Shown: positions 23,338 through 35,277, counted from the first letter of the stretch. The stretch is 64,000 nt of DNA from Sanderia malayensis (GCA_013076295.1 RQOL01000532.1:1364001-1428000); one strand, 5' to 3'. The notes: a model not told the origin generated them from the letters alone. Translations and numbers: made by a program.

Positions 23338-26300
23338 CTAGCTTTGTTTTAGAACAATTTGCAAGTCTACAGGCAGACAACCAATAACCCTATCAAGTTG
23401 GTATTGCAAAGTTCGTCGCATTTCCATAGAAACACTTGGTTTATTTCTCCTGGCCTTTTGCTGAAAATAAAGCAGATCATTGAATATAAGCTTAAAAAGA
23501 AAATACAATTTTCAAGAGTTATGGAAATTGTTCTTATATAATCAGACATAGCTCTTATATAATATTGATAGTGTTATATAATATTGATAAATAGTTGTTA
23601 TATAATATTTATATAATATTGATAGTTTAAGCATACTTACAAGTCGCTGTTTAATCTGCATGTATAGATCGACAATTTCAACTTCATATTTACCACTCAC
23701 CCACCTTGGAATATCCTGAAATATACGAAAATAAGACTATTATATGATGTCCAACTATACCAAAAGTAACATAGAATAAAATCATCATAAATGCTAAAAG
23801 CATAAATAAGGATAAGGTTTCAATTACTTACTGCCTTGCAAATAGCTTCCAAATGCAGAATTTCCAATTTTTCGTTTATCTCATCTCTTCGGTTCTTGAA
23901 CCAACCCTCGAAATTTGGTGAACGAAAAAATTTCCTAAAGGAAAAACAAAAGATCCAAGCCCTGTAAATTTCATACACAGGGTATCAAAATATACACAAG
24001 TGTCAAATTTGTATAGTCACGTTTAATACAGGTCTTGTTACAAATCTATAGTATATGATCCTTACCTATACAATCCACTCCAATTTCCTTTTAATTTAGA
24101 CGTAAGCTGAGGACCAAAGAGACCCAAGGTTCTCAGGAAAGCATCTGTATCAAACTGCTTCAGTCTTGGTGGTGCCTTTAATTAAAAGACTCAATTTATT
24201 CCTTCTAAGTTTACTAGTATTTATAACTAAATACATGTAATATAAGAGGTGTCTAATGTTGAAAGTATATAGAGCGCATAGAAACACAGAAATAGAAAAG
24301 ACAGATTCTCGGAAACTGCCAGTTTCCTGCTACGCGAAAATTTTGACGTTTGGGATCTAAAAGTACTTTATTGTTTTAAAGTTGAGCATTTTTTGGAGGG
24401 ATATATCAACCCAGATCGTCACGAAAAATCCCACGCGGATCAAAACGAAAATTTCATCTCTTCAAAGAGTTTCAATTTTACAATTTCTTAGCTATTCTTG
24501 AATCTAATAGGCTAAAGTTTTTTCATTTCGGGGCATTCTAAGTCCAATTTCTTGTCAGTTCCTTATAAACAACGTGTATACCCATGTAATTAAAAGCTTG
24601 ACTTTATCAAATTAAAATGAATTGAACTTTCACAACAAAACGTGGACAAAAAATATTTAAAAACAGATATTTGAGGCAAGAAATATATTTTGACAATTAC
24701 CATCCACGGAGAAATACTTCTTTGCAATGGCATTAGACTGCTAACATATCTTTCCTACCGATAAAAAATTATAAAATATTTCAAAAGGATTCAAAAGAAA
24801 AAATTATTCAAAAATTTCATAAGGCGCTCGAAAGGTGGAATCGAACCACTCCGACGCTAATCGGCCACAGGTTTGAAGCCTGCACCCCGCACCAGCGAGG
24901 ATCATCCAAGCATAATTACTATATACGCAAAAATATTTATAAGCTTTCTTTCCCATGTTCATATCAAATGAGGGAAGCCTAACTTATACGCATGCGCACA
25001 GTGGACAATGACGAAAGTATTCGACATGCTTGTAAAATTTGATGAAATGATAAAAAGAAGAACATTTCTTACCAACGGAATCATAAAACTCTGTGTCAAC
25101 TCTGTAAAATGTCGTTTTAGAAGTGCATTCTGAAATTACGAATATCTGGCACTTGAAATGACTCCATGCATTTTATTATTAGTTTCAGCAGATTAGAATA
25201 TTAAAAAGAAAGGAAAATAATAGCAATGATATAAGGCTCAAAGATAAATCAAACTACCTGAGCCTCAACGGGTCTTGATTTAGACGCACCCTGAAAGAGG
25301 AACACATATGCAACAATGCGTTTGAATATTGATTAATTACAATATGTTAATAACAAAATAGCTGGAATGAAAATCATGGATACTAGTACTGGACGGAAGA
25401 CTGCTAAGGAATTGGAAAATTTTTTATTTCAGCATTTAACAGGAAATGTAAAACTTACACCCTCTTATTAGCGGAAATAGCCTGTCCAAGTGTTGTCTAC
25501 CCTTAATACTAACTTTAAATACTTGCCCAATTACAATTATCGAATATTTACCTTTTTCTAGTCTATTTCTGAGAAACACGAAAAAGAAGTTAAGGAACTG
25601 CTAAGGAATTTTGAGTACTCAAATTTGCCTTCTAGCTAAGGAATTTTTAGTACTGAGCTCGAGCTGAAATTCCTTATAAAAAAAAATGCGTGTATATGTA
25701 AAACTTCAGGGAAGAAAGACGAGTTTTCTGCTCTCAGAAGCTAATAGCGAAGTGTTATAAATTGTATTTTATTTTATACGAAACCCAGGTAAAGCTTCAC
25801 AAGTAAACGTTTCTTAATTTTGGGGAATTTTGGCGATATTTCAAAAATAAGAGTTTCTTAGGGCCTGATTATATGAGAGTTTTCAGCCCGTTTGTAACTT
25901 TAGCCGGGCTGAGATTTCAGCTCGGTGTTACGGTTAAAGCGTTGTGAAAGCAAGGTTGCGATTACATGATAAAGTTTCAGCCCGGTTTGCCGAGCTGAAA
26001 TCTCAGCCCGCTTTTATCAAACGGGCTGGGATTTTCATCTCGGCCAAACGGGCTGAAAATTTTCATGTAATCGCAAATCGAAATATTTAGCCGGGCTGAA
26101 ATTACGAGAGAACAAAAGAAAACATGGCGGTGAGTGCAAATGATTGCGATTCTAATTCAACACCACAGGATTTTCAAACTAAACACAGTGGGCGCGAGCC
26201 ACCATATAATCGCTCAAAATCTCAGCCCGGGTAAAGTTACAAACGGGCTGAAAACTCTCATATAATCAGGCCCTTAGAGGCCCTTTACATGAGAAATCTC

Positions 26301-29300
26301 AACCCGGGCTGAGTTCAACACGGGTTGAGTTTCAACTCGGCTGACGGTGTAAGCCTTCATCGCGTTTACATGAAGGAAGCCGAGTTGAAACTCAACACGG
26401 GTTGAACTCAACTCGGCAACTCAACCCGTGTTGAAATTTCAACATGGGTTGAAATTACTACAAAATCGCATGTAAACGCAAATATTTTCAACTCGGGGCG
26501 AGTTGAAATCAAAGCGTTGCATTGTAGGATTTCGGATATTGCATTGTGGGATATCAGATATTGCATTGTGGGATAACAACAGCCGCATTTATATCACGTG
26601 ACCTCATCTCAACCCGTGTTGAGATTTTCATGTAAACGCGACGAAAAATAAGCGATGCTGTCAAAACTCAACCCGTGTTGAACTCAACCCGGGTTGAAAT
26701 TTCTCATGTAAAGGGCCTCTTAAAGGTTTCTCAACTTGATATCTAAAGAACGCAGGCATATAGTATCAAAAACATCAGAAAACAAGTGAAACACCAGGCT
26801 GGAAAATAGATTGAATATATAGTTTATATGAAACACATAAAACGCTACTCAATGAGTGAGTGTAAAACCACGTACAATGGTTACATTTCATATTTCACAC
26901 AAGAATAAAAAATAGATGAAATGTTGTTTACCTTTGCTAGTTTTTTGAAAATCAGTTTATCCCTTTCCAATGCTGGTTTGTACTTTGTATAAACACCTTG
27001 AAAGGGCAGGTAGAGTTGATAAAAAAATAATATAAACAACATACAAACAACAGTTACTAACTTTGGAAATATTAGTTGCTAATTGTTAACTTTCAGACGA
27101 TTTATGTCGTACAACCAGAAGTCAAGTCAAGGTTGATTTTGAAGTAAAAACACTTCTTTTTATAAGAATACATACTAAATTGATAAGCTTCAATTACATT
27201 ATTATTCTTAAATTTCTGTTAGCATCTATTGTTTTTCAGCAATTTTGATCCAGTATTCTGACTGCTATTATCATTTTAAAAGGAAAAGTACGTAAATGGA
27301 AAAAATAGATTAATGTTTAAAAGTACCTTGCTTCAACTGCTGCTCTTTGCGACCGAGGGATCCTGGCCCACTTGGTCTTGAAATTGCTTAAAGAAAATCA
27401 TCGAAATCAGATTTAAGGTCAAATATAAATCGGGACGACCTGCACACGTCACTGGTAAATAAACACGATTTAGAGTTCTACACGTTGGTGGAAAACTTGA
27501 TGAACCATTTTTTTTGCAGGGAGTGAAGAAAAGCATTGTTTTTGGGACAGAAGGTGTGCAACAAACTGCCAAAAACGAAGAATTACGTGGGGTGTGAAAT
27601 CGTAAACATAAAGGTATGTACAAAAGTCGTGTTTTAGAGAAAATTCTCGTCACACAGAAAGCGACCGTGTAAGGTGATCATACTTAATGACGGCATTTCT
27701 CCCACTCTGATGATATGAGGCCATTGCTGTAAGGTCTTTGCAAAAAACGGATTTGTAACGCCAAGCATCACGGGAGGTCTAAAATTGCAAACATCAAAAT
27801 GTCATACAATTGACATACGAAAGACATTGTTATGGTTTTAAACTAACATTTAATCTCGACAAGTAGAGTGTCGAGTAACTTCGTATCAGTGTAAAGACGT
27901 GTGCGAATTTGTCATTCCCCAGAGCAGTACACCAGGGACACACAGCCCCTGATATTTCAGGTCCTGCTTTGTGGACAAGGTGCCTCATTCCTCCTACAAA
28001 TGATGGTCTCTTCTTTATCAAAGAGTCCCCCCTCTACCTCTAAGCCACAAATTTCAAACGTCCCCGGTTTGAAAAGTTAGTTGGCGTTCGTGCCTGTAAT
28101 ATATCAATGTTCTACTCACGGTGTCCGCGTTTTGGTTGTGTATTCCTTGAAGTCGCTGTCGTGTATCGTAAAGTATGGCCGATAATCACACCAGTATTTT
28201 AGAGGCAAGATTAGTCTGTGAAAATATAATGCACGTCAAACAAATGTTAAATGCACAGAAAGGAATAAAAACTGGACCAAAACAGCAAGTAAGAACGAGA
28301 AAAGTGATTAGTATGCATTAGTGTACATTGTATTTGAATCAAAAGGGTCTTAGAAGAAGCTAGTAGATACGTTAGTTAACAGTAGATAAATAGTTATGTT
28401 AGTAGATAAAAACAGGTAAATTGCTAGGTACACAACCAATGTTTGTTTGTTCCCAAGAGGAATAAAATGAGATATTATTACGCGAGTTGATGGAGATTTA
28501 AAAGGTTGCACAGGAAACGTGTTAGGTCATGCAGTAATACACAAAAAACAAGCGCTGTGAATTAAGCAACAATCAAGGCCACATGGAAGCTATGATTGTG
28601 AGTGTTTAGTGTTTTTCCTTGGAGATACATGGACATCGGTCTTTGAGTTGTGAGATTTGAATTTCCTTACCCAACTAAAGCTTGCACTGTTTGTGAACAC
28701 ATGTGTGGTGATGGTGCCATTACAACAATGGGCTATAACGAAGATGAAGAAATAAAGATAAGCTGTTGTCAGAAAGGAATCACCCAATTATGCACATTGG
28801 ATTGTATTATTATTATTCTAATCAAGGCAATTGAGGTAGTTTGGTGGTGTGGTCTAAAGATTAAGGCACTGGGTTCCCATGCATTGGAGGCTATGCTGTC
28901 ACACGGTCAAAGCCACAAACTAAAAGTTGTCAGCAAATTTCAAAATACAACCTTCTGAGGTTGGTTAATGAACACCTAGAATTCCTGGGGAAAAGGGTTT
29001 ATGCCAACTAGATCACCAAGAACAGTGGTCTAACAACAAAATTTGCTACCCAGTATAAATCTTTGCATTTATTTATTGGTTAGCAAAGTTCTCTTTTATA
29101 AAGGAAATGGACTACATATGCTATTCAATGATATAAATGTATATGACAGCAATGGTAGAAGCTACTTACCTCTCCTAGAAGAATAAGTTCCCATAGCAAA
29201 TGAGCATGAACCAATACCAGGTTCAGTGCCCTGAAAAGAAAAAAACGGCGTGCTTATTTGCTGGAAAATTTGATATCACGAGGATGAGTAAAGAAATGAC

Positions 29301-32074
29301 TGAGGTTATGTGGCTAACTTGTATAAGTTGACTTCATGTAAGTTAGGGAAGATTTGTGAAGGTGTCCCCACTGGACTTCGAAAGTCCTTTTCAGGTGAAG
29401 CAACTGCACCAGGCTTATCTTTCTTTGAAGAAATCCTAACCTACAAATTCCACACAGAATTAAGATTCAATGGAAAAGCAGCAGATAAATCCAGATGCAT
29501 GTCACAAACTTGTGAAAATGTGAAATGACTACTGTCATAAAATGCAGAGGCTAGGGGCATTTCTAGAGGGAAAGCTAAAAGCATTGCTAGGGGATGTTAG
29601 AAGAGATGCCAGGGGCATTTCTAGAGGGGATGCTAGAAGAGATGCCAGGGGCATTTCTAGAGGGGATGCTAGAAGAGATGCCAGGGGCATTTCCAGAGGG
29701 GATGTTAGAAGAGATGCCAGGGGCATTTCTAGAGGGGATGTTAGAAGAGATGCCAGGGGCATTTCTAGAGGGGATGCTAGAAGAGATGCCAGGGGCATTT
29801 CCAGAGGGGATGTTAGAAGAGATGCCAGGGGCATTTCTAGAGGGGATGCTAGAAGAGATGCCAGGGGCATTTCTAGAGGGGATGCTAGAAGAGATGCCAA
29901 AGGCATTTCTAGAGGGGATGCCAGAAGAGATGCCAGGAGCATTTCTAGAGGGGATGCTAGAAGTATTGCCAGGGGATGCTAGAAAAGATGCCAGAAGCAT
30001 TGGTAGAGAAAATGCTAGAAGAGATGCCAGGGGAATTTCTAGAGGAAAAGCTAAAAGCGTTGCTAGGGAATGCTAGAAAAGATGACAGGGACATTTCTAA
30101 AGAGGATGCTATGGGCATTTCTAGAGGAAATGCCAAAAGTATTGCTTTACCTGTAAGACCTGTCCTAAAATGGGAAGCTGTAATGTTTGTCCTGCAAATG
30201 GCTGAGCCCATTTATCAATCTGATGACAAACTAAAATAATAAAAAAGCATTGCTATTATCAACATTTAATTTTATAATTGGCAATCCTAGAATTTTGCAG
30301 ACAAATTCATAGCTTTTGGCACTTGATAGAAAGGTTTGCTACCAGGTAATACCTGCTTCCACAGCAGCATCTCCATTGTCAAAGTATTCTGGTGCAACAA
30401 TCTTAACCTGAAAAATAATTCAGATTAAGTAATTATTCCAATTTCTTATCAGTGATGAAGAAGCCATACAGCTTGGATTCTATAATTTATGTAAAATTAA
30501 GAGAAATACTCACAATATGTGAAAACAAATTGACATAAGGAAGTCTTGCAATGAGAACTACAGACTGAAGTAAAAACAATATAATTTACAAATAAATTAG
30601 AATGTTTTGAAGCAGAAAATAAAGTTGAATGAAAACAAGGAAAATACCTTTTGAAAATATCCACGTTTCAGTGAAGGATCTTTGACTTGTCGAAAGAAAA
30701 CAAATCCATAAAAATGATGTGCATCTTTCTATAAAAAGATCCAGACTATATTTTCTCAGATTGATACCTCTAACTGTTTGGGATGCAAGAAACATCTATG
30801 CAATAGAACCTAAGAAATTTGCATTAATCTATTGTTAAAATACAATGGCATATTGTTTGTTCTATTGTTTTGAGTAGAAATATCAATGTGGAGGGTTCTT
30901 AATCTACTGGCTTTTATATGTGGCTCTTACTATAAAAGGAATGCTTAGAGAGTCTGCCTGGCATTAAGCTTTATACTTCTGGGCATCAAGATAAGATTTA
31001 ATGACAAAAGAGAATCATGAGTTTATGTTAGACATACACTAAGGAAAACAGGCAATTCTTTTTCATGTCCTGAATGCAAGATGCCTTGTCTTTGTCCCTG
31101 ACTGGAGCGAATTCTAAAATGAAATTGGGTATCTCCCATGCATCCTGTAAAAACGCAAAAACATAAAATATTAGCAAAATACATTCTGTTTTCACTCAAA
31201 TGGATAATTTAAAGCAATTGTAGGTTATTCAAATAACAAATTGTCTTGAATTTTACATAAAATATACAATTGATAGTGTTAATACCTGTGTTTGAGTCAG
31301 GAAATGAAAGATAACAGATATTTGTTTTCTAAAATTGAAAGAAAAATATTTGTGTCAAATATGATGAATACTTATCAATAATTCCAAGATGTGTTACATA
31401 TCTGCTGACACGGGTCATATAAAGCATACCTCTTTTTCGCTTAATTCAACATGTTCCGGGAATATTTTCTAAAAAACGAAACAATAGCATTCCTTCAATG
31501 GATATAATACAACAACACAGCAATTTTATAGACATGTGATAATTTAAGCAAATCGCAAACTATAGCACAATGAATAAAACATCACGATTGCGTTAGTTAT
31601 CAAAAACGATCAGCAGGCTTTCAGCATGACATCTGTGTTCTAATTTTTTTACGGCACCTCTGATAAGAGTCTGGATTTTGATTTTGAAATTAATCAATTT
31701 TCAACAATTCCTTATTTGTGGAAAAGGGTCATATTTTCTGCTTAAATGTTGTGGTAAATGCAAGCAATTATATTCTTTGCTGGTGACACAATATGACTTG
31801 CAGCAAAACAATAACACAATGATCACGTAATTAAGCCCCTCGAATCTTCGCAGATCAATGATAACTTATAGTTTAGGCCCATTCGTGCAAAAGGAAAAAA
31901 ATAAGTATATACCTCTATAATTTGTCCTAGTTCCAAATCGAACGTCACAATGCAAAAACACTTTATCCAGCTGTTAAATTTATCCCATGGCAATAGTTGT
32001 GTTTCGTCTTTTCTAACAATAAAATCGGAATAGCTAACGCAATTTAAGGAAAGTTGCTGGCCACCCTCGGCCAT
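23338..32074 (-). CDS. DENND6A: DENN domain protein 6 (Rab guanine nucleotide exchange factor)
   Basis: DENND6 proteins are tripartite DENN-domain exchange factors for endosomal Rabs (RAB14 in human). I assembled 22 exons by frame and homology, in transcript order: 32074-31913, 31468-31430, 31328-31286, 31144-31038, 30728-30648, 30564-30514, 30407-30353, 30230-30151, 29440-29319, 29230-29170, 28732-28671, 28215-28120, 27778-27684, 27386-27327, 26996-26932, 25290-25258, 25129-25073, 24754-24701, 24175-24066, 23934-23832, 23715-23641, 23460-23338. Total 1734 nt, 577 aa (human about 608). Landmarks: [10 protein letters not shown] and FDLELGQ near the start, [82 protein letters not shown]. Single-copy here, so whether it is the A or B type is undecided. 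Introns contain a tRNA-Sec gene, two MITEs and a minisatellite. Confidence 0.92.
24810..24814 (-). terminator. Pol III T-run terminator of tRNA-Sec
   Basis: The minus strand shows TTTTT about 11 nt after the mature 3' end, the usual Pol III termination signal. Confidence 0.7.
24825..24911 (-). tRNA. selenocysteine tRNA (anticodon UCA)
   Basis: The minus strand reads GCTTGGATGATCC... and ends ...TTTCGAGCG, 87 nt, the length of animal tRNA-Sec. Hallmarks: a long acceptor stem, extended D region (TGATCCTCGCTGGTGCGGGG), the anticodon arm CAGGCTTCAAACCTG with UCA anticodon, a long variable arm (GCCGATTAGCGTCGG) and a T arm with GTGGTTCGATTCCAC. It delivers Sec to in-frame UGA codons. The gene lies in a DENND6 intron on the same strand. 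Confidence 0.95.
24930..24945 (-). promoter_or_regulatory. TATA-like box of the tRNA-Sec gene
   Basis: About 22-32 nt upstream of the mature 5' end, the minus strand reads CTTATAAATA. Animal tRNA-Sec genes use an external, TATA-containing Pol III promoter, so position and sequence fit. A proximal element further upstream could not be identified. Confidence 0.55.
25861..26273. mobile_element. palindromic Harbinger-type MITE 1 (413 bp)
   Basis: Ends are inverted repeats GGGCCTGATTATATGAGAGT, continuing imperfectly for more than 50 bp. TTA flanks both sides (25858-25860 and 26274-26276), the target duplication type of PIF/Harbinger. The interior repeats the motif CAGCCCG / CGGGCTG many times in both orientations. 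Located in a DENND6 intron. No open transposase. Confidence 0.75.
26277..26719. mobile_element. palindromic Harbinger-type MITE 2 (443 bp)
   Basis: Ends are inverted repeats GAGGCCCTTTACATGAGAAA. TTA flanks both sides (26274-26276, shared with MITE 1, and 26720-26722). The inside is packed with CAACCCGTGTTGA-type motifs in both orientations, a structure analogous to MITE 1 but with a different core motif. Confidence 0.75.
28833..28930 (+). repeat. possible tRNA-derived SINE fragment
   Basis: GTGGTCTAAAGATTAAGGC (about 28849-28867) resembles a Pol III A box and ACGGTCAAAGCC (28903-28914) a degenerate B box at about tRNA spacing. It lies in a DENND6 intron between exons 10 and 11. The 3' limit is unclear. 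Confidence 0.35.
29553..30140. repeat. 36-bp minisatellite in a DENND6 intron
   Basis: A core array (about 29591-29965) has roughly ten to eleven 36-bp units containing AGAGATGCCAGGGGCATTTC, with more diverged copies on both sides. Since 36 is a multiple of 3 and the unit lacks stops in most frames, long open frames appear on both strands (135-160 codons); these are artefacts of the repeat. It sits between DENND6 exons 8 and 9 (30151 and 29440). Confidence 0.9.
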
Positions 32075-32139
32075 TTGTTTACAAGTGCTCCTGCTCGCAC
32101 CGCAAACCGAACAGCACAAGCTCAGAAACAGTGACATCA

Positions 32140-32285
32140 CTTTTCGTGCATTATTGCAGCTGGCTTGGGAGATTCGAGTTCAAAGTGGGTCATAAGACAA
32201 CAGAAGTGACAACACCGGGGTTTGAACCATGGGTCACCATTCTGCACCTTTAACACGGCTACAAAATACCCAAAGGCTGTTGCTC
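32140..32285 (-). repeat. tRNA-derived SINE-like fragment
   Basis: On the minus strand, TAGCCGTGTTAAAGG (A-box-like, 32248-32262) is followed by GGTTCAAACCC (perfect B box, 32218-32228) at tRNA-like spacing, then by non-tRNA sequence. It lies just upstream of DENND6 exon 1. The termini are not defined. Confidence 0.45.
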
Positions 32286-32411
32286 GATCAGAAAAATGTG
32301 CATCAGCTACAGTGGAAAACTTCAATTGTAAAAAACTACTCCCCATCAAAGATTGATGAAAAAACTGCGAAAAGTCTCACTGAAAGTATCCTATTGAATC
32401 CTATTGAATGA

Positions 32412-34318
32412 CTCATACACTGCAACATTGGAAGTAAGAATTATTTATTTGTTTTTGCTAAATTTCAGTTTGGATTATCGAATTTTGACTATTAATAAAT
32501 TGACAGTGATTATAATATTTTGTTATTTTTTTACTTTCAGGCACAATATCGTGGACGAATTAATGGCATATTAGCTCACCTGGATATTGCTAGAAAATAC
32601 ATTCTTCAGGCAAAGGAGAAAGCTGTAAGAGAGGAATTGATGCTGAAAGAGAAGAAGCAAGGTGTTCTTTGGACGAAGGGCAAACAAATTTATGACATAA
32701 ATGTAGAAAGATTCCTAAGCAGACAAGTTGGTTTAAAAAACCTACTTTTCTTGAAGCAGATGGTGCTTCCAGGCAGCCAGCGATATGCACTCCATAGAAG
32801 GTTTTTCATGGAAGAAAATATGGAATTATTCCAAGTATTTTCAGGCCTTAAGTCTAAAGCGAATGACTTGGCAGATATGTTGACACTTTTAAAAGATGAA
32901 GGCAAGCCTCTTGTTGCCGAAGAGAAAGTGCTACAAGAAAACGAAAAAATTTTGCTGAAAAAAGATCAAGAAAGAAAGGCCTATAAGAGTGACCAAGTTG
33001 ATCAGATAGCATTGCGCAAAAAAAGAAGAGTAGAGAACTGCGTGAAATTAGAAACTCCAAAGGAGAAGATTGTTGAGTTGGAAAAGGAAAGTTTTGATCT
33101 GCAACACATTGATTCGCTGAGAGTGCCAAAATCTCCTCGTCAAAGTCCCTCGTCAGAAGATTCGTGTCCTTCTTTTGTATTCATTCGAATATTGACTAAA
33201 TTTGAGTCTTAATTATGTTAGTTAGTTTATTGCATTAAGTATTAGTTAAATTTTAACAGTTAATTGGCGAGTTCGAGCCTTAATCATAAATATAGTTTGT
33301 AACTGAGTTCCGAATTATTTATTCCGTATAAACTATAAATTCTAGATAATAAATAATATTTATAAACTATAGATTATAAATAATAAATAATACGGAATAA
33401 ATAATCCGGAACTCAGTTACAAACTATATTTATGATTAAGGCTCGAACTCGCCAGCTAACTGTTAAAATTTAATTTATACTTAACTCAATAAACTAACTA
33501 ACATAATTATGACTCAAATTTAGTTGACATTTGAGCGAATACAAAAGAAAGACACGAATCTTCTGACGAGGGACTTTGACGAGGAGATTTTGGCACTCTC
33601 AGCGAATCAATGTGTTCTTGCAGCTCAAAACTTTCCTTTTCCAACTCAACAATCTTCTCCTTTGGAGTTTCTAATTTCACGCAGTTCTCTACTCTTCTTT
33701 TTTTGCGCAATGCTATCTGATCAACTTGGTCACTCTTATAGGCCTTTCTTTCTTGATCTTTTTTCAACAACATTTCTTTCTTTTCTTGTAGCACTCTCTC
33801 TTCGGCAACAAGAGGCTTGCCTTTATCTTTCAAAAGTGTCAACATATCTGCCAAGTCATTCGCTTTAGACTTAAGACCTGAAAATACTTGGAATAATTCC
33901 ATTTTTTCTGGCATGAAAAACCTTCTATGGACTGCATATCGCTTGCTGCCTTGAAGCACCATCTGCTTCAAGAAAAGTAGGTTTTTTAAACCAACTTGTC
34001 TGTTTAGGAATCTTTCTACATTTATGTCATAAATTTGTTTGCCCTTCGTCCAAAGAACACCTTGCTTCTCTTTCACCATCAATTCCTCCCTTACAACTTT
34101 CTCCTTTGCCTGAAGAATATATTTTCTGGAAACCTCCAGGTGAGCTAATATGCCATTAATTCGTCCACGATATTGTGCCTGAAAGTAAAAAAAAAACAAA
34201 ATATTATAATCAATGTCAATTTATTAATAGTCAAAATTCGATATAATCCAAACTGAAATTTAGCAAAAACAAATAAATAATTCTTACTTCCAATGTTGCA
34301 GTGTAGGAGTCTCATCTG
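32412..34318. repeat. inverted gene duplication: two arms of about 920 bp around a 62-bp spacer
   Basis: The left arm (about 32412-33328) and right arm (about 33391-34318) are near-identical in inverted orientation. They include the last part of one exon, a whole intron, the 672-nt final exon and the 3' flank of a coiled-coil gene. Conservation of the intron shows a DNA-level event, not retroposition. The spacer is pure AT-rich sequence. Confidence 0.9.
32541..33212 (+). pseudogene. truncated inverted copy of the coiled-coil gene (last exon only)
   Basis: This 672-nt exon follows a TTTACTTTCAG acceptor and is fully open to its stop. It encodes the same 223-residue coiled-coil region as the minus-strand copy with scattered substitutions, one extra Lys (KEKKQG) and one lost Glu (LQHIDS). 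The preceding exon is represented only by its last codons (DSYTATLE, about 32408-32431), and the start exon is absent, so it is probably not expressed as a whole protein. A new promoter cannot be excluded. Confidence 0.6.
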
Positions 34319-34517
34319 ACAGACTTCCATGTCTCATAGTCAGCCAAAGTTTGTCTTAAGCTTGCTGCTTTTCTTCAAAAAAGAACAAAACGTTTTAAGT
34401 ACAGTGACACAAATAGCATATTAGTGAATAATGTAATGAACAAAAATATACTTACTCAGCAAGTCTATCGTAATTCATTTGGTTATTCGAGGAACCATTT
34501 GGATCAAACCCAGACAT
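33507..34517 (-). CDS. unrecognised coiled-coil protein with an in-frame TGA
   Basis: I do not recognise this family. Exons in transcript order: 34517-34456 (starts MSGFDPNGSSNNQMNYDRLA), 34372-34288, 34178-33507; both introns are GT..AG and all phases agree, for 819 nt. Codon 40 is TGA (34312-34314) in exon 2; everything else is open to the final stop. The product would be helical and charged, with Lys/Glu-rich heptads (LQAKEK..., LRKKRR..., KEKIVELEKE) and a Ser/Pro-rich end (RVPKSPRQSPSSEDSC). The TGA may be a sequencing error, a disabling mutation or, much less likely, a Sec codon. A partial mirror copy sits downstream. Confidence 0.55.
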
Positions 34518-34780
34518 TGTGAATGCAAATAAAAGTTAATTTTCGTAAACTGAAAACTGTGTGTATACTTCAAGTTGAGAAAACCACTAACTATGAATAA
34601 ATTCATGCTTCAATTTATATTATCTAATTTGTTAAGCCATTGTGACGTCTACTTGATTAACAATTAAATATTACGTCACAAATGGAATCAAACACTCTTT
34701 GCAAATCGATTTCCGAAAATTACCTTCTCCAAACTTTCAAAGGTTAAGTAAAAAAATTAAAAAATTGCAATAAAATATTT

Positions 34781-34840
34781 CGAGCCTTAATCATAAATAT
34801 AGTTTGTAACCGAGTTTTGGATTATTTATTCCGTATTATT
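34781..34840 (+). repeat. third copy of the 3'-flank segment of the duplicated gene
   Basis: CGAGCCTTAATCATAAATAT and what follows repeats the sequence at about 33275-33328 in the same orientation and at 33391-33445 inverted. This suggests that the downstream flank is itself a dispersed repeat that may have promoted the rearrangement. Around it (34518-35084) no gene is evident. Confidence 0.6.
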
Positions 34841-35084
34841 ATTCATTATTTGTAAAATTGTTTGATATTTTGGTTTTTATTTTGCCTCGATCTGTGAATA
34901 GTTTTATTATACTGAATCTCATGCTTGGTTTGCTGCTTGAACTTTGCCGAATGCTCGAAGCTTAACGACAAAACTCGGTCATAAAATTCTCGGCGAGACT
35001 CCTTTTGCTCATTGGTATCGATCATCGACCTTGCCCCATCTTCTATGCGCAGTGGCATGCTGTCTTTAATGGCTGAGGCATACC

Positions 35085-35277
35085 GTATTTCCTCGATAAA
35101 ATGGTTTAGTTGTGCCTTGCCTTTATCAAACAACAATACATTACACCAACTTACAAAAATTGTTGTGTGGGGCGTTTAATCGAAGGCGGCGTTTATTTCA
35201 AAAGTTTGTAGCATAAGAGGGCGTTTATTCAAGGGGGCTCTTAATCGAGGGGAGGCGTTTAATCGAGGAAATACGGT
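35085..35277. repeat. short inverted-repeat element with GGCGTTTAATCGAGG motifs
   Basis: 15-bp ends CCGTATTTCCTCGAT and ATCGAGGAAATACGG are perfect inverted repeats. The right half carries about five imperfect copies of a GGCGTTTAATCGAGG unit. No target duplication could be read. Confidence 0.6.

Noticed and set aside
29535..30076. Four open frames of 135-160 codons on both strands
   Set aside because: Products of the 36-bp minisatellite; homology-supported DENND6 exons flank it and use another path.
33524..33868. Plus-strand frame of 114 codons
   Set aside because: Antisense shadow of the minus-strand coiled-coil exon.
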